Source of the DNA: Helicoverpa zea
Taxonomy: Eukaryota; Arthropoda; Insecta; Lepidoptera; Noctuidae
Direction: 5' to 3'
Assembly (NCBI RefSeq): GCF_022581195.2
Contig: NC_061455.1
Coordinates: 1,794,120-1,858,119, forward strand
DNA length: 64,000 bases
The notes below the pieces were generated by a model that was not told where the DNA came from, ran no database searches, and worked only from the letters and a program-made list of their open reading frames with translations. Position numbers and translations under genes: made by a program. This document shows positions 11,047 to 24,442 of the stretch, piece after piece. Numbering within the stretch: the stretch's first letter is position 1; every line of letters starts with the position of its first letter.

Positions 11047-13256
11047 GTGTTTAAGTGTGTATTAAGAATTTATTATTTTAATCAAAAGAGCCACTCAAAT
11101 AGACACTTTCGATTTATAAGACCAACGAAGATAAACGTAAAAAGTTTCAGTTCTAAAGTAGAAAGAAAGTTATTATTTTTCTAAAATAAATAACCGTGTT
11201 GTATAACTACGATTTGAGTTACATAAGATAATGTCTTTACAGAGGTCACAGATATTTTATCAAGCTTATCATCGCATCATCTCTTTTGTGAATATTCTCA
11301 TAAATAATACTGCAATTTTTCACACTAGTTAATATGAAAAAAATGAGAAATGAGTGTGTACTAATATAATGTCTATTAGCAGGAAAACTGACTCTCTCTT
11401 CTGCCAAACACAACTACAGACATTAAATAATTTTATTTACACAGGTACACTGATCAATCTAAAGGATTTAATCGGGGCTAAAAAAATCAACAAATGATCA
11501 TACCGTGAACTGAAGCGGCGCACTCTTACTGACGTAAACCCATTCACGTTCCTTATAGAGCCCTCTACGTCTCAGGATCATGACAACGTTCCTGATGTGC
11601 AATGACTGATCCTAATGAACTAGTACTAATGTATGGTGGTGCGATTTCATGAAGTTCGGACTCTGTGAGCCTACATCCTCCATGTAGCAAAGCCTCATAT
11701 GGAACAATGAAACGAGTGGCCTCCATTGTAGCGGCTCCATTGTATTTTTAGAACAAGTTCTCTTTTGTGACCGAGTAATACACTACTCCGCGGTTTGTTA
11801 TTTTTTTCCAGAGTTATTTCATTTATTTGAATAGGCAGTATAGGCACTTTGTTTTTCGAACGTTTTAAAAACTCTTTTGCAACGGTATTGCGCCTCTTTT
11901 GTTTTTTGTAAGCTTTTCAAAATGTTGTTGTGTACACTTTTTCTTCTGTGTGTGAGTATCAATCCTGGTTTTGCGTTCAAACTTTTTTGTTCGAGCGCAA
12001 TTGCTATACAGCAAAGTTGAGTTTCAAAATGTGGAGAATTTTAAATCAGTTAACACCGAGTTCTCAATTTAAGAGGTCATTGACATGGGATATTATGACC
12101 CGTAACACTTGACTTTTGAAAATGTAGTTCCACGTGTGCATTCTCCTTCTAAAAGAGGAACAAGTTGGAGAAGATTTTACAGTAATATTATGTAAATAAA
12201 AAAAAAATTGAATATCCAAAGCCACATATCAAAGATCAGGTAGTATCATTTTCCACCATCAAGTCAGTTCAAATTCGAAACTCAGAACATCTTTCAGCAG
12301 AGAATCCAAATTTCGTGCCAACCGCTTATCTGAGCAATGACGTCACCACTCAGATTTGTGCCAAAACGGAATCTGTGACGACAAATAGTCGCCGGATTCG
12401 TGCATTCGATATGCAAACGTCATTTGACGTTCGCTAGCGTGGTAGGTGAAATTCCGTACCGTAAGGTTGGTACTATTCTGAGAGTCAATTGACAAAGTTT
12501 AACGATACTGAGTATTAGTGGTGCATTCCTATGTGCGGTGGACGGCAATTAGCTCCTATGATAGCCAGTATTTTGTAAACCATAAAAATATACATTATCA
12601 TCCGCCTAGCCTTTTCTCAAATGGGTAGGGGTCGGCATCTGGTGTAGAAGTTTGGTCGGTATAGGTATGTCCTTGTCCATGATGTTGTAACTTAACAAGT
12701 AGAGACATATAGAAGGTTCTCATCAGTAGTTGTCAGCATCCCGTAGAAACTCCTTCAATCACTCAGATAAAAGTAGATGGGCAATCGAAAATATTTTGCA
12801 AATCGGACCTGTATATCCTGAGATTAGCACATTCAAATAAACAAGCAAAAAAAAACAGTAAACATTAGTATAGATTTATAACTTTGATGAATCGTCTCCT
12901 TTAAAAAAAATGTCAGCAATGCTTAGTTGCCACTCATTATATCTTCGTCGCTAGTTTTTATTTATCTTCTCGTAATTACGAGAAAACCGCTGTCTGGTAC
13001 AAATATCCGCAGCTTATCCGCCCTCAACGGAACCTGTCCGCGGTTATTGCGGATTTACTAGGTATTAATTTGTTTTGTACTTATATTTCTGTTATTTTTA
13101 TTGTAAAGATCTTTTAAGTGGCTGCATTTATCACTGACATATTTATAGTGAATGTGACGGCTGCTGGGCTTAATAAGATGAGCTTTAAGACCGCCACAGA
13201 GAATAACTACCAACATGATGTTAGCCTTCTTTGATCCATATTCTTTGTCCTAACTG
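11047..13256. other. Intergenic, no gene; old SINE fragment
   Basis: Positions 12597-12640 resemble a diverged SINE tail ('catccgcctagccttttctcaaatgggtaggggtcgg', shown in parts in the intact copies). A perfect 18-bp palindrome, TTCTCGTAATTACGAGAA, lies at 12967-12984. No coding sequence recognised. Confidence 0.35.
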
Positions 13257-13269
13257 CATCGTATTACAC

Positions 13270-13325
13270 TTCATCATCCTCCGAGCCTTTTTCCCAATCA
13301 TGTTGGGGTCGGCTTCCAGTCTAAC
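13270..13325 (-). mobile_element. 56-bp 5'-truncated SINE with 13-bp target-site duplication
   Basis: The insert contains only the 3' tail of the SINE family (reading on + 'cctccgagccttttt' then 'ttggggtcggcttccagt'). It is bracketed by the perfect direct repeat catcgtattacac at 13257-13269 and 13326-13338, so it is a real, very short retrotransposition event and not a decayed remnant. Confidence 0.8.
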
Positions 13326-13338
13326 CATCGTATTACAC

Positions 13339-16300
13339 CTGCGTCGTGCTTATTATCCAGACGGTGAGTTAAGTTACACAGGTACAGGTTACAATTTTAA
13401 GGTGTCACCCAAACAGGCAATACTATTCTATTTTTAAAACCAGTTCATCTAAACACACAGTCTATTAATTGACTTGTCAAACAAGTATGTATATTTTTTT
13501 CTTACATAGGTACATACTTTGAGCACATAGGAACTATGTCGCTATTTCTGCAGTGTTGTTGAGACATTAATATAAGGAAAAAAGGATGCACTATCAATAT
13601 ACCTACTGTGATGCAACTATTGGAATTACAATGTTAGGGGACCATGATTTGTGACGGTTTATTCTGTAGCCCGCATTTGTTATTTTAGATTTTTTTCTCG
13701 TAGCCTTTTTGAATGATTGAGTCATTACATTTATATCACATTGAGTAGGTAAGTATAATAGCACAAATAGGACGAATAGGGCAATTACTAGCTGTTCCCC
13801 GCGCTTACATCCATGTCCCGAGGGACCAAATTTTTACGCCTGGATAAAAACTAGTCTATTTTCTATATCAAACTTTACACATCTGTGCACCGAATTTCAT
13901 TTAAATCGGTTTAGTTAGTTTTACAGAAATAGTTTATTTAACTAATGACAAATGTGCCATTATCTCGCTCTTTGACATTTTAACTTTTTTTCATTAACAT
14001 ATTTGTAATAATAAAACTGAAAATGCAATATTGTATTATTGCAGAATATACCTAAACAGGGTCCCCCACAATATCATTGGTGTGATCTAATTATCTCACA
14101 CGACCTGCTACTCTACATACGATTTGTTGTTTAGCAGTTTGTTTGTACACAAGGAAAAAACATTTAGAAAAATATATACGAGCGCATTTTATCACTTAAA
14201 ACTTAAGGAATATAATACTGATCTGGTTCTCTCTACATGCAACTTTGTGACTCTAGTGAATAATTTTTGCTTTGGCGGTTTTTTTTTTGTGGGTGCTACT
14301 GTGATATTACTTGATTATTTGAAACTCGCTAGAGTGGTATAAAATAACAATTATTCGAAAAGCCCTCAAGTGATTTGCGATGAGTGCAAAACTGTTTTCG
14401 TGTTAGATATGTGTTTTGTTTTGGAATCTTAACTGGTATGTACCTACTCATTCAACTGACCTATTACCTATTATGTAAACATTAAATTAATTTATTATCT
14501 ACGGTTACAAGTAGTTGAAGGATACAGGGAAAATTATTTCTAACATTAACAATAAACAGTAAGTACATACATCATATATTAAATTGCTCATGACCTTTAC
14601 CGAAATAGATAAAAACTTCCACAGCAAGCATTATCAAACAAAATGAAAAGAAGCTTAGTAAATCAGTCTAATCACGCGCCCCAAAAGGTATGCCAGTAAT
14701 AAAATATTATTCGATCAAACCGAATAATTCGTTAGACATCAAAAGCTTCACAGTATTTGAAAATTTGCTGTGTGAGCAAAAATCTCTTGTAACGGCGAAC
14801 TACCTGAAAATCGCTGAAATCCGAAAACGACTAGTGAGGTGACACACTGATCTGTGGAATGGAATACTTTGTTAATATTTTTCGTATGAAATGTGTTATT
14901 TTTTTCGGATTTCTGTAAATTCGCTAAACCACATAGGTATATAATTATAATTACAAAATATGTCGATATAATTATTCAAGTATTTTTTTAAATACTAATA
15001 ATATTTTTAAAAAGAATACTTGGTCTTCTAACTCTTAACTACCTTCACGTTATTCGATTTAGTTAAGAAATAGACCAGAAAAAAGTAAATTATACTCAAT
15101 AAATTATAGCACACCATTATAAAAATTAGGTGACGAAATTGTTGAAATTATAAATTACAACACTAACCGTGTGTTTATTATCTCAAAATAAAAATTCTCT
15201 CCAATTTAGTTTTCATTTTATAAAGACCGTGTTTCATTCACTCTCGTTGTTAGCCCGATAAATGCATTTTGTCGGCGTTTGGTTGGTATCCCACAATTTT
15301 AGGGATTTTCGCGAGAAACGGGAAAAGGGATTCACGGGATTTAAATGTTCAAACCATAAAGTTATCTGTGGCCATTGTTTTAATGGCGGACTCCTGTTAA
15401 CGTGTGTTCCATTTTTAAAAGTGGATATTCTAAAAGGAGGTTTTAACATAGTGTGTAAAAAGTTTATTATTCGAGGTTTGAGTAGGTACATAGTTTGGTA
15501 TTTTTGTAGTAGCCATAATTTATTATCGGAACGAATTTTTAAACTATAAACAAAAAATGTAAGTTTGTTCCTTTCAAAGAATAAATAGGTCGTCTAGTTA
15601 GTAGATACTGAAAAATGATAGATAAACATATACTATAATACATATACTTCAAATTAAAATAGAAGTTATATATATTTCATAATTCGCTCTTAGGCGACAT
15701 CTATACTTGGCTTTAAGAATCACAATGTCAAAACGTACAGTCGACCTGTTGTAATACCGCGAGAGAGAAAACAGGTTCAGTTCATACGACTATGAACAGA
15801 TGGCACAGTTCCCACTAAATAAAATTAAAAGCATTATTGTAAGTAAATAAAATAATTATTATTTGTATATTTATTTATGTTAGAAAATTAAAGAAGAAAA
15901 AAAAATATTTAGAATTAATTTCTTTTTTTTTCGAAATAAAAAGATAAATATAAACGAAGCATATACCTAAATACACAACAATATGAAAAAGAATTGTTAT
16001 TGCAACGATATTTAATTGAAACATGTATCATTACGCAACTGTCCAGTGGTTCTTCAGTACAAGCAGACCAATAAATTGTCCCTACAAATAAAAGTTCAAT
16101 AAGTCATGGCAGACGATTAAAATAACCTTGATGCAGATGCAACGATGTAGTTGCCAACAAAAGTCGGAAGACTCCACAGCTTTGTATTAGATTTTACACC
16201 CATACATACGGCTATAATACTTAAAAGAACAACATAAAAATCAGGGCCGCCATGAAAATTCCACCATTTAATTCTCGTTGCGTGCCAATATAGGCTGTAT

Positions 16301-19300
16301 GTGTGACGCCTTCGATTTTTTAAATTCTTCGGCGCGTTGTATTAACATTCCAAATTCAAAAGTGGCGTTCATTGTAGCTTGTCTATTGTTTGACGTAATT
16401 TTTTCTTGGTGGCGGGAAAAATAAGTGACAATTATTTTGTGACTACAGAAGTTGGAAATCAGTCAAAATTAAGCAATTAAAAGGTGAGTTTTTTGTAATT
16501 TTATTTAAAAGCATTGGTTTAGTGCTTATTTATTAGGTGTTTAAAAAGCAAACAAGCCTTACTTTATTCTATAGGAGCGCGAGCGTAAACAATTATGTAC
16601 AAGTAACTTTTAATCATTTAATCAAAAAGTTTATTGTGCTTGATACCTGACCAGTCATATAACCTGTGACAATATTTTGGCGCGATAAAGATAGGGGAAA
16701 ATAATTCTAAATGCAAAATATAATGTTAGTTGAGCAATTTGTTAAAAAGTTTTAACACACAGATGCTAACTAAAAACATTTCTACCTATCATAATCAGGA
16801 CATAAAATATTATTAAAGGGGTATTTGTTAATCTTTGGCGATAGAACTACGGGATGGATTTTGATAAAACTTGGGAATTTATCAGAATAACAAATACCTA
16901 GGCTACTTTTTATGCATGTGCGAAACTATCTTAGGACGCAGGTGAAACTGCAGGCAGGAGGTAGATAAATAGAGACACAGACACATTTTGGAGTAGGTTT
17001 CTCAAGCTCTTCTACTCCATTATATTTGAACAAAAAGTTAGGCATCACCCGTAAGTTGTAAATTATTGGTTATTTCTTGGTTCTCAGTCTTTGCAAAGAA
17101 ATCGTATAACAATACGAGTCAGTAATAAATGGAAGAAGAATATAGATAATCTTAAGCACATACAAAACAGATCGATTTTATGAAACTTTTACTATTTGTA
17201 TTTAGGGTTTTATCTCGGATAGTATAGTTTGAAATACTCAAACGTTACTTAACTTTAAGTTCTATTCTATTAAAAAGTATATATTTCGCTCTCAAAAAAT
17301 ACATAGGTAAATGTGACAGGATAGATGTTTCAGAAGTCCCTAAAATTCAGTTTTGAGTAGCTCTGTAAGGCGTAAGATGACTTATGCCTAAAAATACTCA
17401 ACAGCTAATTATCATGAATTAATCACTCTTTAAATAAACGACTAGACGTTAACACTGAATGTGAAATGCAACTACAATGATTTCTGACAAGATAGGTATT
17501 AATATCTGCACGTGATTTGGTATTTAATTATAGATAACTCTTGGAATGGAGACAATTATTGGAATGGCTACAAATATTTTATGATCTACTGTGATTATTG
17601 TTTGGCAGCGAATTTTATCCATGTTTGAGTTCTTAGATATGTACTTACCTAGTTGAGATAATACCTCAAATACGTCCATAGATAAGAAGTTTCTTCACAT
17701 GACATAAAGAATCGGGCAGTTTTATGCGAATTTGATTAATCAATTTATTTACTTCTTTAACAATTTATGCTTAACTAAACTGTACCTTTATTAGTAAATA
17801 GCCGTTTTCCCGCGGTCCCATGGGAGCTACTGCCCGCACTGGGATAAAATATAGCCTATGTTACTCGCAGATAATATAGCTTTCTAATAGTGAAAGAATA
17901 TTTAAAATCGGTCCAGTTATCCATTACAACCAAACAAACAAAGTTTTCCTCTTTATAATATTAGTATAGATACTTACATTTTGTTAGAGGTAATAAACGG
18001 ATTTGAACAGCAGGTTACCTATTTTGAAAATTGGTAAATGATTAATTGATTTGCATTAAAAGTTGAAGTTTTGGTGAACAGGCTAATCCAACCATGGCTT
18101 GGGATTTACGAAAAACCGCAGGTAACTTTAATCGTCGCACCATATACGGTGGATTTTTATTACTAATCCATATAAATATATAAAGGGATAGGTTATAGGA
18201 ATCCGCAGACAGGCGTTTCATTTTGCACTGTAATGTTCTAATTAACACAAATCCTTGTCAAGAACAATTAAACAAAACATCAGGTAATTAAATCTTCATA
18301 ATCCGCGCTACTTATAAGTACTACAACTAATAATAAAACTTGTATTGTTTCTACTCTATTATGGCATTCAAATATTAACATAGCATATCAGTTGGTGTTT
18401 GTCAGTGTTGCATAGATACACAGAGGCTGCCAAGCAGAGACGATCTTATATGTATTTGAAATGTGATACAACGTTAAAGGAAATTATTGAAAAAGGATTG
18501 GATTAGACAGATTTGCCAGTAAGTTTCATGTTGTTGAGGGTGGAATTCGTTCATGTGTAGTCCGTTACATATTCTAAGATCATCTAACTTAGTATTTGTT
18601 CAAAGACAGCACATGTGATAGTATTTTTGAGATGCTTTTTCACTGAAGACATTGTTTATTGTACTCGGCAAGACACTACTGTTTTATCTTCTTTAATATT
18701 CAAATTATGTTAATTTTTAAATCTACAGAGATTCTCATCGTCTTCTCCATTTCCTTATGTCAAAATCACCAAACTGTCATCTGTCAAAATGCAAACTGTC
18801 ATTCGAATTCGCTAGTGAAATTCGAATTGAAATAATAAGATCATTGATCTTGTAATGAGTGTTTCAACCCGTGGTGTAGTGTGGTATATCTATTATTGGC
18901 ATTTGAATGTTGGCACGTGCTCATATTAATAGCTGTGTGTAAAGCTGCGTCCAATATTTCATTTAAAGGTGGACACTGACCGAGAGTGTCTTGTGTAACT
19001 GATAGAAATAAGATTAGTAGGATTGGACCTAATGGTCTGTCAGTTTGCTAATTTCAGCTTTTTGCTGCTGTATTCAATTTTGTCCGTCTATCAAAAAAAA
19101 TATTTTATAAAGATGAAACTTCTTAGAAACATGATTATAATCTGTATTAAAGTAAATATATAGTTTAGGTTTTGCAAAAATTTGTTAGTTCACCCACATA
19201 AATAAAAATAAAATAATAGACCTGAATATTTATGTAATTGTTAGGTACTACTGAAAGGTATGATAAAATGATCAATCATAGAGTTCCCTTTATACGTGTC

Positions 19301-19645
19301 ATATTTTAAGGTAGTGTAGTTGTCTCATGAATGCTGTTTCAGATCAATATTTACCATATTATTTAATAATTCTAAGAATCCTGTTGAAGTTAGATAGCTA
19401 AGATTCTAAGCGGAAAAGTGATCATCTTTATTATGTCAATTATAAAAAATAACAAAAACTTCCACTTGACGGTTCTCTATAAATTAGTTCCAATTGTAGA
19501 AAAACACGCAAAGCACGCACATAATGCATCAGTATCAATTGGACAAATCAAGCAAAAACAAACGTTTTCCTATGAAATCGTTTCATGACAATCAAGTTCT
19601 TAACTTTTTGTTTAAATTAATGTAGTAGGTATATATAATTTATTT
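13339..19645. other. Intergenic, no gene; two to three dispersed repeat fragments
   Basis: Fragments of the repeat family with 'ggataaaa.ta..ctat' and 'ctttataatattagtatagat' occur at about 13785-13930, 16840-16960 and 17795-17975 (the last with the 3' terminus). At 16380-16490 a GC-richer stretch ends in 'aaaaggtgagt', a good splice donor; it could be a non-coding first exon of a downstream gene such as the transporter at 27018, but nothing else supports this. Open frames here are short and resemble nothing known. Confidence 0.35.
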
Positions 19646-20011
19646 TTAGGGCCGATTTTTCAATAGTCAGATAAAGCGTCAAGTAGCTAACAGATCAATA
19701 TCTTTATCTGATTCTTTAACTAACCAATAAAGAGTTTCAATTTTTCAAAGTATAGTTACCATTCAGTTTACTACCTGACCATTTTTTGTGACTAGCTTCA
19801 CACTACATCTGTGTGAGCGAGACGCGCTTATGAACATTTACAGATCTAAGAAAGAGACAGACAACTTGACAACTTTCAACTTTCAACTTAATGACAGCGG
19901 TTGTCACATTTTAGAGGGAATCTTAACCTTAAACTTTGACGACTCGTCTTCGTGTTAATATTTTTTTTCCGTTCGAATTTCTTGTTTGCTGTTTATGTGT
20001 TGGTTGTAATC

Positions 20012-20115
20012 ATGGAAAATATCGTAAAACGTGAACGTTCCACGAATTTTAACGAAAGCGAAATAAGATTATTGACTGAATTGGTGGCAAAACACCGTTC
20101 TATAATTGAAAATAA
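20012..20115 (+). pseudogene. Truncated Myb/SANT-like DNA-binding protein of the Harbinger element
   Basis: From ATG 20012 the frame reads about 34 codons, with the segments RSTNFNESEIRLLTELV and KHRSIIENK typical of the start of the Myb/SANT-like domain encoded beside Harbinger transposases (it helps the transposase enter the nucleus and bind the ends). Beyond about 20115 the frame enters antisense transposase sequence, which marks the deletion junction. Not functional as it stands. Confidence 0.7.
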
Positions 20116-20285
20116 GCATTGCAGTACTTTTTTCGAGGCGAAATCTCCTATGAAATTTCTTATCATCCCATAGAGACATATTATCAGGTCTCTCTCTAAT
20201 AACTCTTTCTCTTCTGTCTGACTCTAAATAATTTAGCACCATATTCCTCGATTGTTTCGTCGTCGATAGAATCAAACATATCCAT
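20115..20285 (-). pseudogene. N-terminal fragment of a Harbinger (HARBI1-like) transposase
   Basis: On the minus strand a start at 20285 (MDMFDSIDDETIEEYGAKLF) opens a frame that stops near 20200. The next frame continues with RPDNMSLWDDKKFHRRFRL and EKSTAML, which matches the N-terminal region of PIF/Harbinger DDE transposases. The break implies a small frameshift near 20200. The catalytic domain is absent because of the internal deletion. Confidence 0.68.
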
Positions 20286-21182
20286 TATTTTATAATTTAG
20301 GAAGCAAAAACACAAATATAACCTACAAAAACAAACGCGCGTGATTGCAGAAATGTCAAAATATCTGAGTTAACTGACCGTTAGCGTGCTACCGGGTCCG
20401 TAAAGGACCAGATAAATTTATCGACTGGATAGAGAGGTTACCTGACCGTTAGGGCCTATCTGTCAATTGAAAAATTGAGATTAACGCTATCTGTGGAATA
20501 AACCTTATCTTTCCCTTTATCTGACTATTGAAAAATCGGCCCTTAGTAGAACACATAATTTTTGTTTTAATTTTAGGATCATAGGGTATTAGGTCGACCT
20601 TTTAAAAGCGATTTATATACCATACAGATTTTTAGCATAGCACGATTACATACCACAACAAAATAACAAACCCCTAGACTACATGAATTACAGAAAAGTA
20701 CAGGTAATTAGGTATATAGGAATAAACTATCAGGGAAGGCAAAAGATTTTACAATTTTTCTAAAAAACACATCCACATCAGCTCATCCCTTCAAGAGCTT
20801 AGTACCACAGACAGACATATAGCGGTCAAACTTAAAATACTCATATGAGTTTTAAAAGTTCTTCCTCAAGAGATATAAAACGTCATACGTCATAAAATTA
20901 CGATATAGGAAGCAACAGTTGTCTTCATTGACTCGCGTGCATTTCTATCTAACCAGTTGATATCGAGCATGACACACGAATTAGCCTGGATGCATCGGCC
21001 AAGATGCGTTCCATTAGCAATCATAATGATTATTATATGCTGACTGAAATGCATGTGGAGACGATAAAGCATGATAATGGATGGAGAGGGAAATGGAGAA
21101 AGTGCTAGGATTGTTTTTGAAGATATTAGGTATTTTTTTGATGTTTTAGGAGCGGGTTTGTGTATTTTAAAGATGCATGTAT

Positions 21183-21335
21183 GTATCATCACCAACCCGC
21201 ATTGAGCGCACGTGGTGATTAACGCTCCATACTTCTGTGTGAGACGAATCCTATTGAGTGTGATGATGATAGAGGAAGAGGTGGCCATCGTTATCGGGCA
21301 AAGGGTCCAAGGTACCGGAGTCAAAGGACTGATTC
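21183..21335 (+). mobile_element. LINE 3'-end fragment
   Basis: The segment 'accaacccgcattgagcg' then 'cgtggtgattaacgctcc' is the common end of the last frame of lepidopteran RTE-like LINEs, here in + orientation and heavily decayed. It continues into a GA-rich stretch at 21265-21310. Confidence 0.5.
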
Positions 21336-22164
21336 TTTGACCCAGCAGCGTTACGAGAGCCTTATGAGATCTTGGTCGACACTTATTATTATTAATTTTG
21401 TAATACTCAAAATAAAATAAATTTTAATATAGAAAACACTACTACATTAGATTTGGCTGCATCTTTAGTAATGAGTACAAAGTCGGCCAGATTTTTTTCT
21501 GTTGCCAATTTCCTAAGCATTGGTGCATGAAAGTCTGTCGTAGTTTCGAGGAAAGATCTGGTATTCCGTTCATCTATAATGAGTTCCACTCCACAACTCA
21601 GAATAGATTGTAAAATCGATCATTATTTTAGATTACTAGACTTATGGTAGGGTGGGACTCTCTCAATGTGTTAAACGATATGAATTTTAGGCTTAACTTA
21701 AAAATAAAAACTAGAATCAGGAAACGATATTTTAAAAGTAGCAAAAAAACTTTATGAATCTAAGAAAAATAATATTTTAATAACTTAAAAACAAATTGAC
21801 ATAGACTTTGCAAAAGACCATGCCCATCAATGAAAAATTCTTGGCAACAAACGAATCATTAGTTAAGCACTTAACACAAGGAATTCCATACTATAAATAA
21901 ACAAATCAATACAAATCCTTCCTCAACAGATTTATTACGAGCACATATCACAAGTTATAAAAGTATCAAAGTAAAATGATTTAGTACGGCATTCGGCTGC
22001 AATGGCCCGACTACATGACACCACTTATGTAGAATTGTGATTTATTGAAGCAATATCAAGGGGCAAAGTGGATCCTTTGGTTGTGGTCAGCTGATCAAAT
22101 AGGATGCTGTTGGGTCAAACTTCTATGGGTTTATATCAAGGAAATATGGGAAAATGACAATAGT

Positions 22165-22290
22165 TGTATACTATACAATACTATATTATACTCTACTATA
22201 CTCTAATGTATTGTCATAAAAATATACTATACTATACTCTATATATATATACTATACTATACTCTAATGTATTGTCATAAAAATATGTTT
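22165..22290. repeat. TA-rich tandem repeat with duplicated 'actctaatgtattgtcataa' unit
   Basis: A run of 'tatac' units contains two copies of 'actctaatgtattgtcataa' plus 'aaatat' (near 22200 and 22260). It looks like a simple repeat that expanded by local duplication. Confidence 0.7.
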
Positions 22291-22540
22291 AGAGGCCTCA
22301 TCAGCCTTGGCAAATTGAGGTCAGCTTTAAGACTGAGTTCCAGTGTTTTACTTGAAGCTAACTGCCTATATGTCCCGATTGACCTGCTCAACTCAGTAAC
22401 TTAAACAACCCGATACTCCTTGGTGAGACTGGTTATCAGACTTTCTGGCTTCTGCCGACTCGCAATGATTGCCAAAGATATTCAAATAACAGCAAAGTCC
22501 CACTAATTTAACTTACCTTCAAATCACATGTTAAGTTTCA
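22291..22540 (-). mobile_element. Old diverged SINE copy
   Basis: The order of blocks matches the intact SINE: 'ccagtgtttta', 'gcctat.tg.cc', 'ctcaactcagt', 'cccgatactccttggtgaga' and 'actttctggcttct'. Many substitutions make this an old copy. Its head (tRNA end) is not recognisable. Confidence 0.6.
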
Positions 22541-23734
22541 TGTTCACTAATAATTGGTTTTATACAAATGAACAATCTAATTTCCTTGATAATATAAGGT
22601 AACAGGAACTAGCGCTTCTTGGAAATGCTTTTGACCGATTATATCAGTAGAATATACTGCCATTAGAATTTAGTTCTGCGAAGCCATATTTCTTAAAGGA
22701 TTTAAAAGTAAAGCCGCGTTAAAGACAGTTACCATCCTACGTAGTTTTAAATGTTTTTTATCGGAGTAATATTCCAGTAAATGGTAGCATAAAATAAAAT
22801 ATATATCTTAACTATGTAGCGTAGGAAATGTATATACAGGAGTGGAACCAGTGAAACATGAAATTTTTCCAAGGAATATTATTTTATACAAGGCAGTACC
22901 AAAAGAAATACGGTAGTAAAATATTAAGAAGTCATTTTTATTTGATAGAGGATTAAAAGTCCAATACATGACAGTAAACAAATGCTAATAAAATAAAACT
23001 AAGTATCTGCTTTAATACCAAAATTCTTTTCGTTCGTACCTGATACTCAATAACTTAACAAAATATAGGTACTTAATATAAAAATGGTACGTGTCCTGAT
23101 GTCATATGTTATGGAAATAAAACACTTTGTGATCTAAAAACTTGCATTCACGTCCATTTTGTTTTATAAACTATGACTAAATATTGTATTTCCTAGTTCG
23201 GCCGTCACCTACGCCCTATACAATTGATCATTTCATTTAATTTTTCACTAACGGTGTGTCTGTTCATGTGAACAATCGGTTTTCCATGTGACTGGGAACG
23301 AACTTGAAATAATCTCTCCATAAGTAGCGAGGTATGTTTTATTATACGTAATACTTTGTCTGTCTGTTGACGGTAGCTGACTAGCTGCGGATATTTATTA
23401 TAACAATTATGTGAAACTAATGTAAAAATTCAATTCCCAATCGCAAAAATACGGATGGATCGGGCATTGTAATCCTCAGTAAACTTGAGTTTTAGCATAT
23501 ACTTAAGAACAGATGGTGTAATAATTTGTAAATCTGGATCCCAAAGCGGAGGTTGTGCGCTCGATGTCGTGTTTCGAGTACCTTGTTCAAAATCGTTGAA
23601 AATAAAAATTAAATAACATGCAAAGATTACCTAACTGAAGAGGGTAAAACTAATCATTGCATGCCGTTAGCAATGTATAGGAAGAAAATAACTTAGTTTT
23701 TCAATGTCACTTCAAGTTCAAGTTCCAAATAGCT

Positions 23735-23800
23735 TTAAAGCACGGTGGTTGCTTAGTAGAGACAAAGTCGCGGGTTCGAGTAGTCGTAACCTAATTACGA
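23735..23800 (+). mobile_element. Possible tRNA-like SINE head (second family)
   Basis: The stretch 'gtcgcgggttcgagtag' contains a B-box-like core, and the same 'gtcgcgggttc' phrase occurs at 54948-54965 in a similar context. Neither folds into a convincing tRNA by eye, so this is a weak SINE call. Confidence 0.25.
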
Positions 23801-24318
23801 AAATGTAATACAAAAAAAAGATGTGAAAGTCCTTTTTAATTTTCTTTGAGTATACTGGTTTATGAAGTCTTGTTACCTACATACATATATCTTTGAGTAA
23901 AATGATAAAAAATAGCTACTGAAAGTATTTGTTGCTGACTAAATGGCTCATAAAAGCAAGTCTTTCAAAGGTAAAATCATGTGAATGTACCATCATAATC
24001 ATTTTCACTAAAAGATTTGAAATCAACAGCATACTTTTTATATTCATTAGATTTTTTCATATATTCCATACATCCATCATAGTATTATTATTTTTCATCT
24101 AAGTTTTCACAAAGTATGAATGTGGATAGCTCAGGAAGTCATATTCATTCATACTGTGACTCAATTTCCCTGTCAGCGGAAATCAAGTCTCCTTCAAGAC
24201 TAATGTTCCATAGCACGTACTATGTTGTACCTTACTAAAATATCAGGAAATAGTTGGCCATATATTTTCCTACAGTCTGGGCATATAGATAAGTTACATT
24301 TCACGATGGTGATGACAC

Positions 24319-24442
24319 TGGTGATGACTTGCGCAAGACGGCTGGCAGGAGCTGGATGCGAGAAGCTGAAAATCGATCTTAGTGGCGTGCACTTGGAGAG
24401 GCCTATGTCCAGCAGTGGACTGCGATAGGCTGATGATGACAT
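24319..24442 (+). mobile_element. LINE 3'-end fragment (same family as 4190-4460)
   Basis: In + orientation the last codons of the LINE polyprotein can be read with breaks: pieces equivalent to 'RSWMREAENR', 'WRALGEAYVQQWTAIG' and a stop, then 'tgatgatgac'. About 120 bp remain. Confidence 0.65.

Larger units (their letters stand above)
19649..20542. mobile_element. 894-bp internally deleted PIF/Harbinger transposon
   Basis: Perfect 28-bp terminal inverted repeats start GGGCCGATTTTTCAATAGTC at 19649 and end at 20542, with TTA duplications outside (19646-19648, 20543-20545). This end structure and 3-bp TWA duplication are the Harbinger hallmark. The inside keeps the starts of two convergent genes, described separately: a Myb/SANT-like frame on + from 20012 and the transposase N-terminus on - from 20285. 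They meet head-on at about 20115, so the central part of a longer autonomous element has been lost. Confidence 0.88.

Noticed and set aside
15262..15549. 95-codon open frame on +, mirrored by an 85-codon frame on -
   Set aside because: Neither product resembles a known protein, and there is no supporting exon structure.
20890..21324. 144-codon open frame on the minus strand
   Set aside because: It overlaps a decayed LINE 3' end on the opposite strand and has low-complexity Ile runs; no protein similarity seen.
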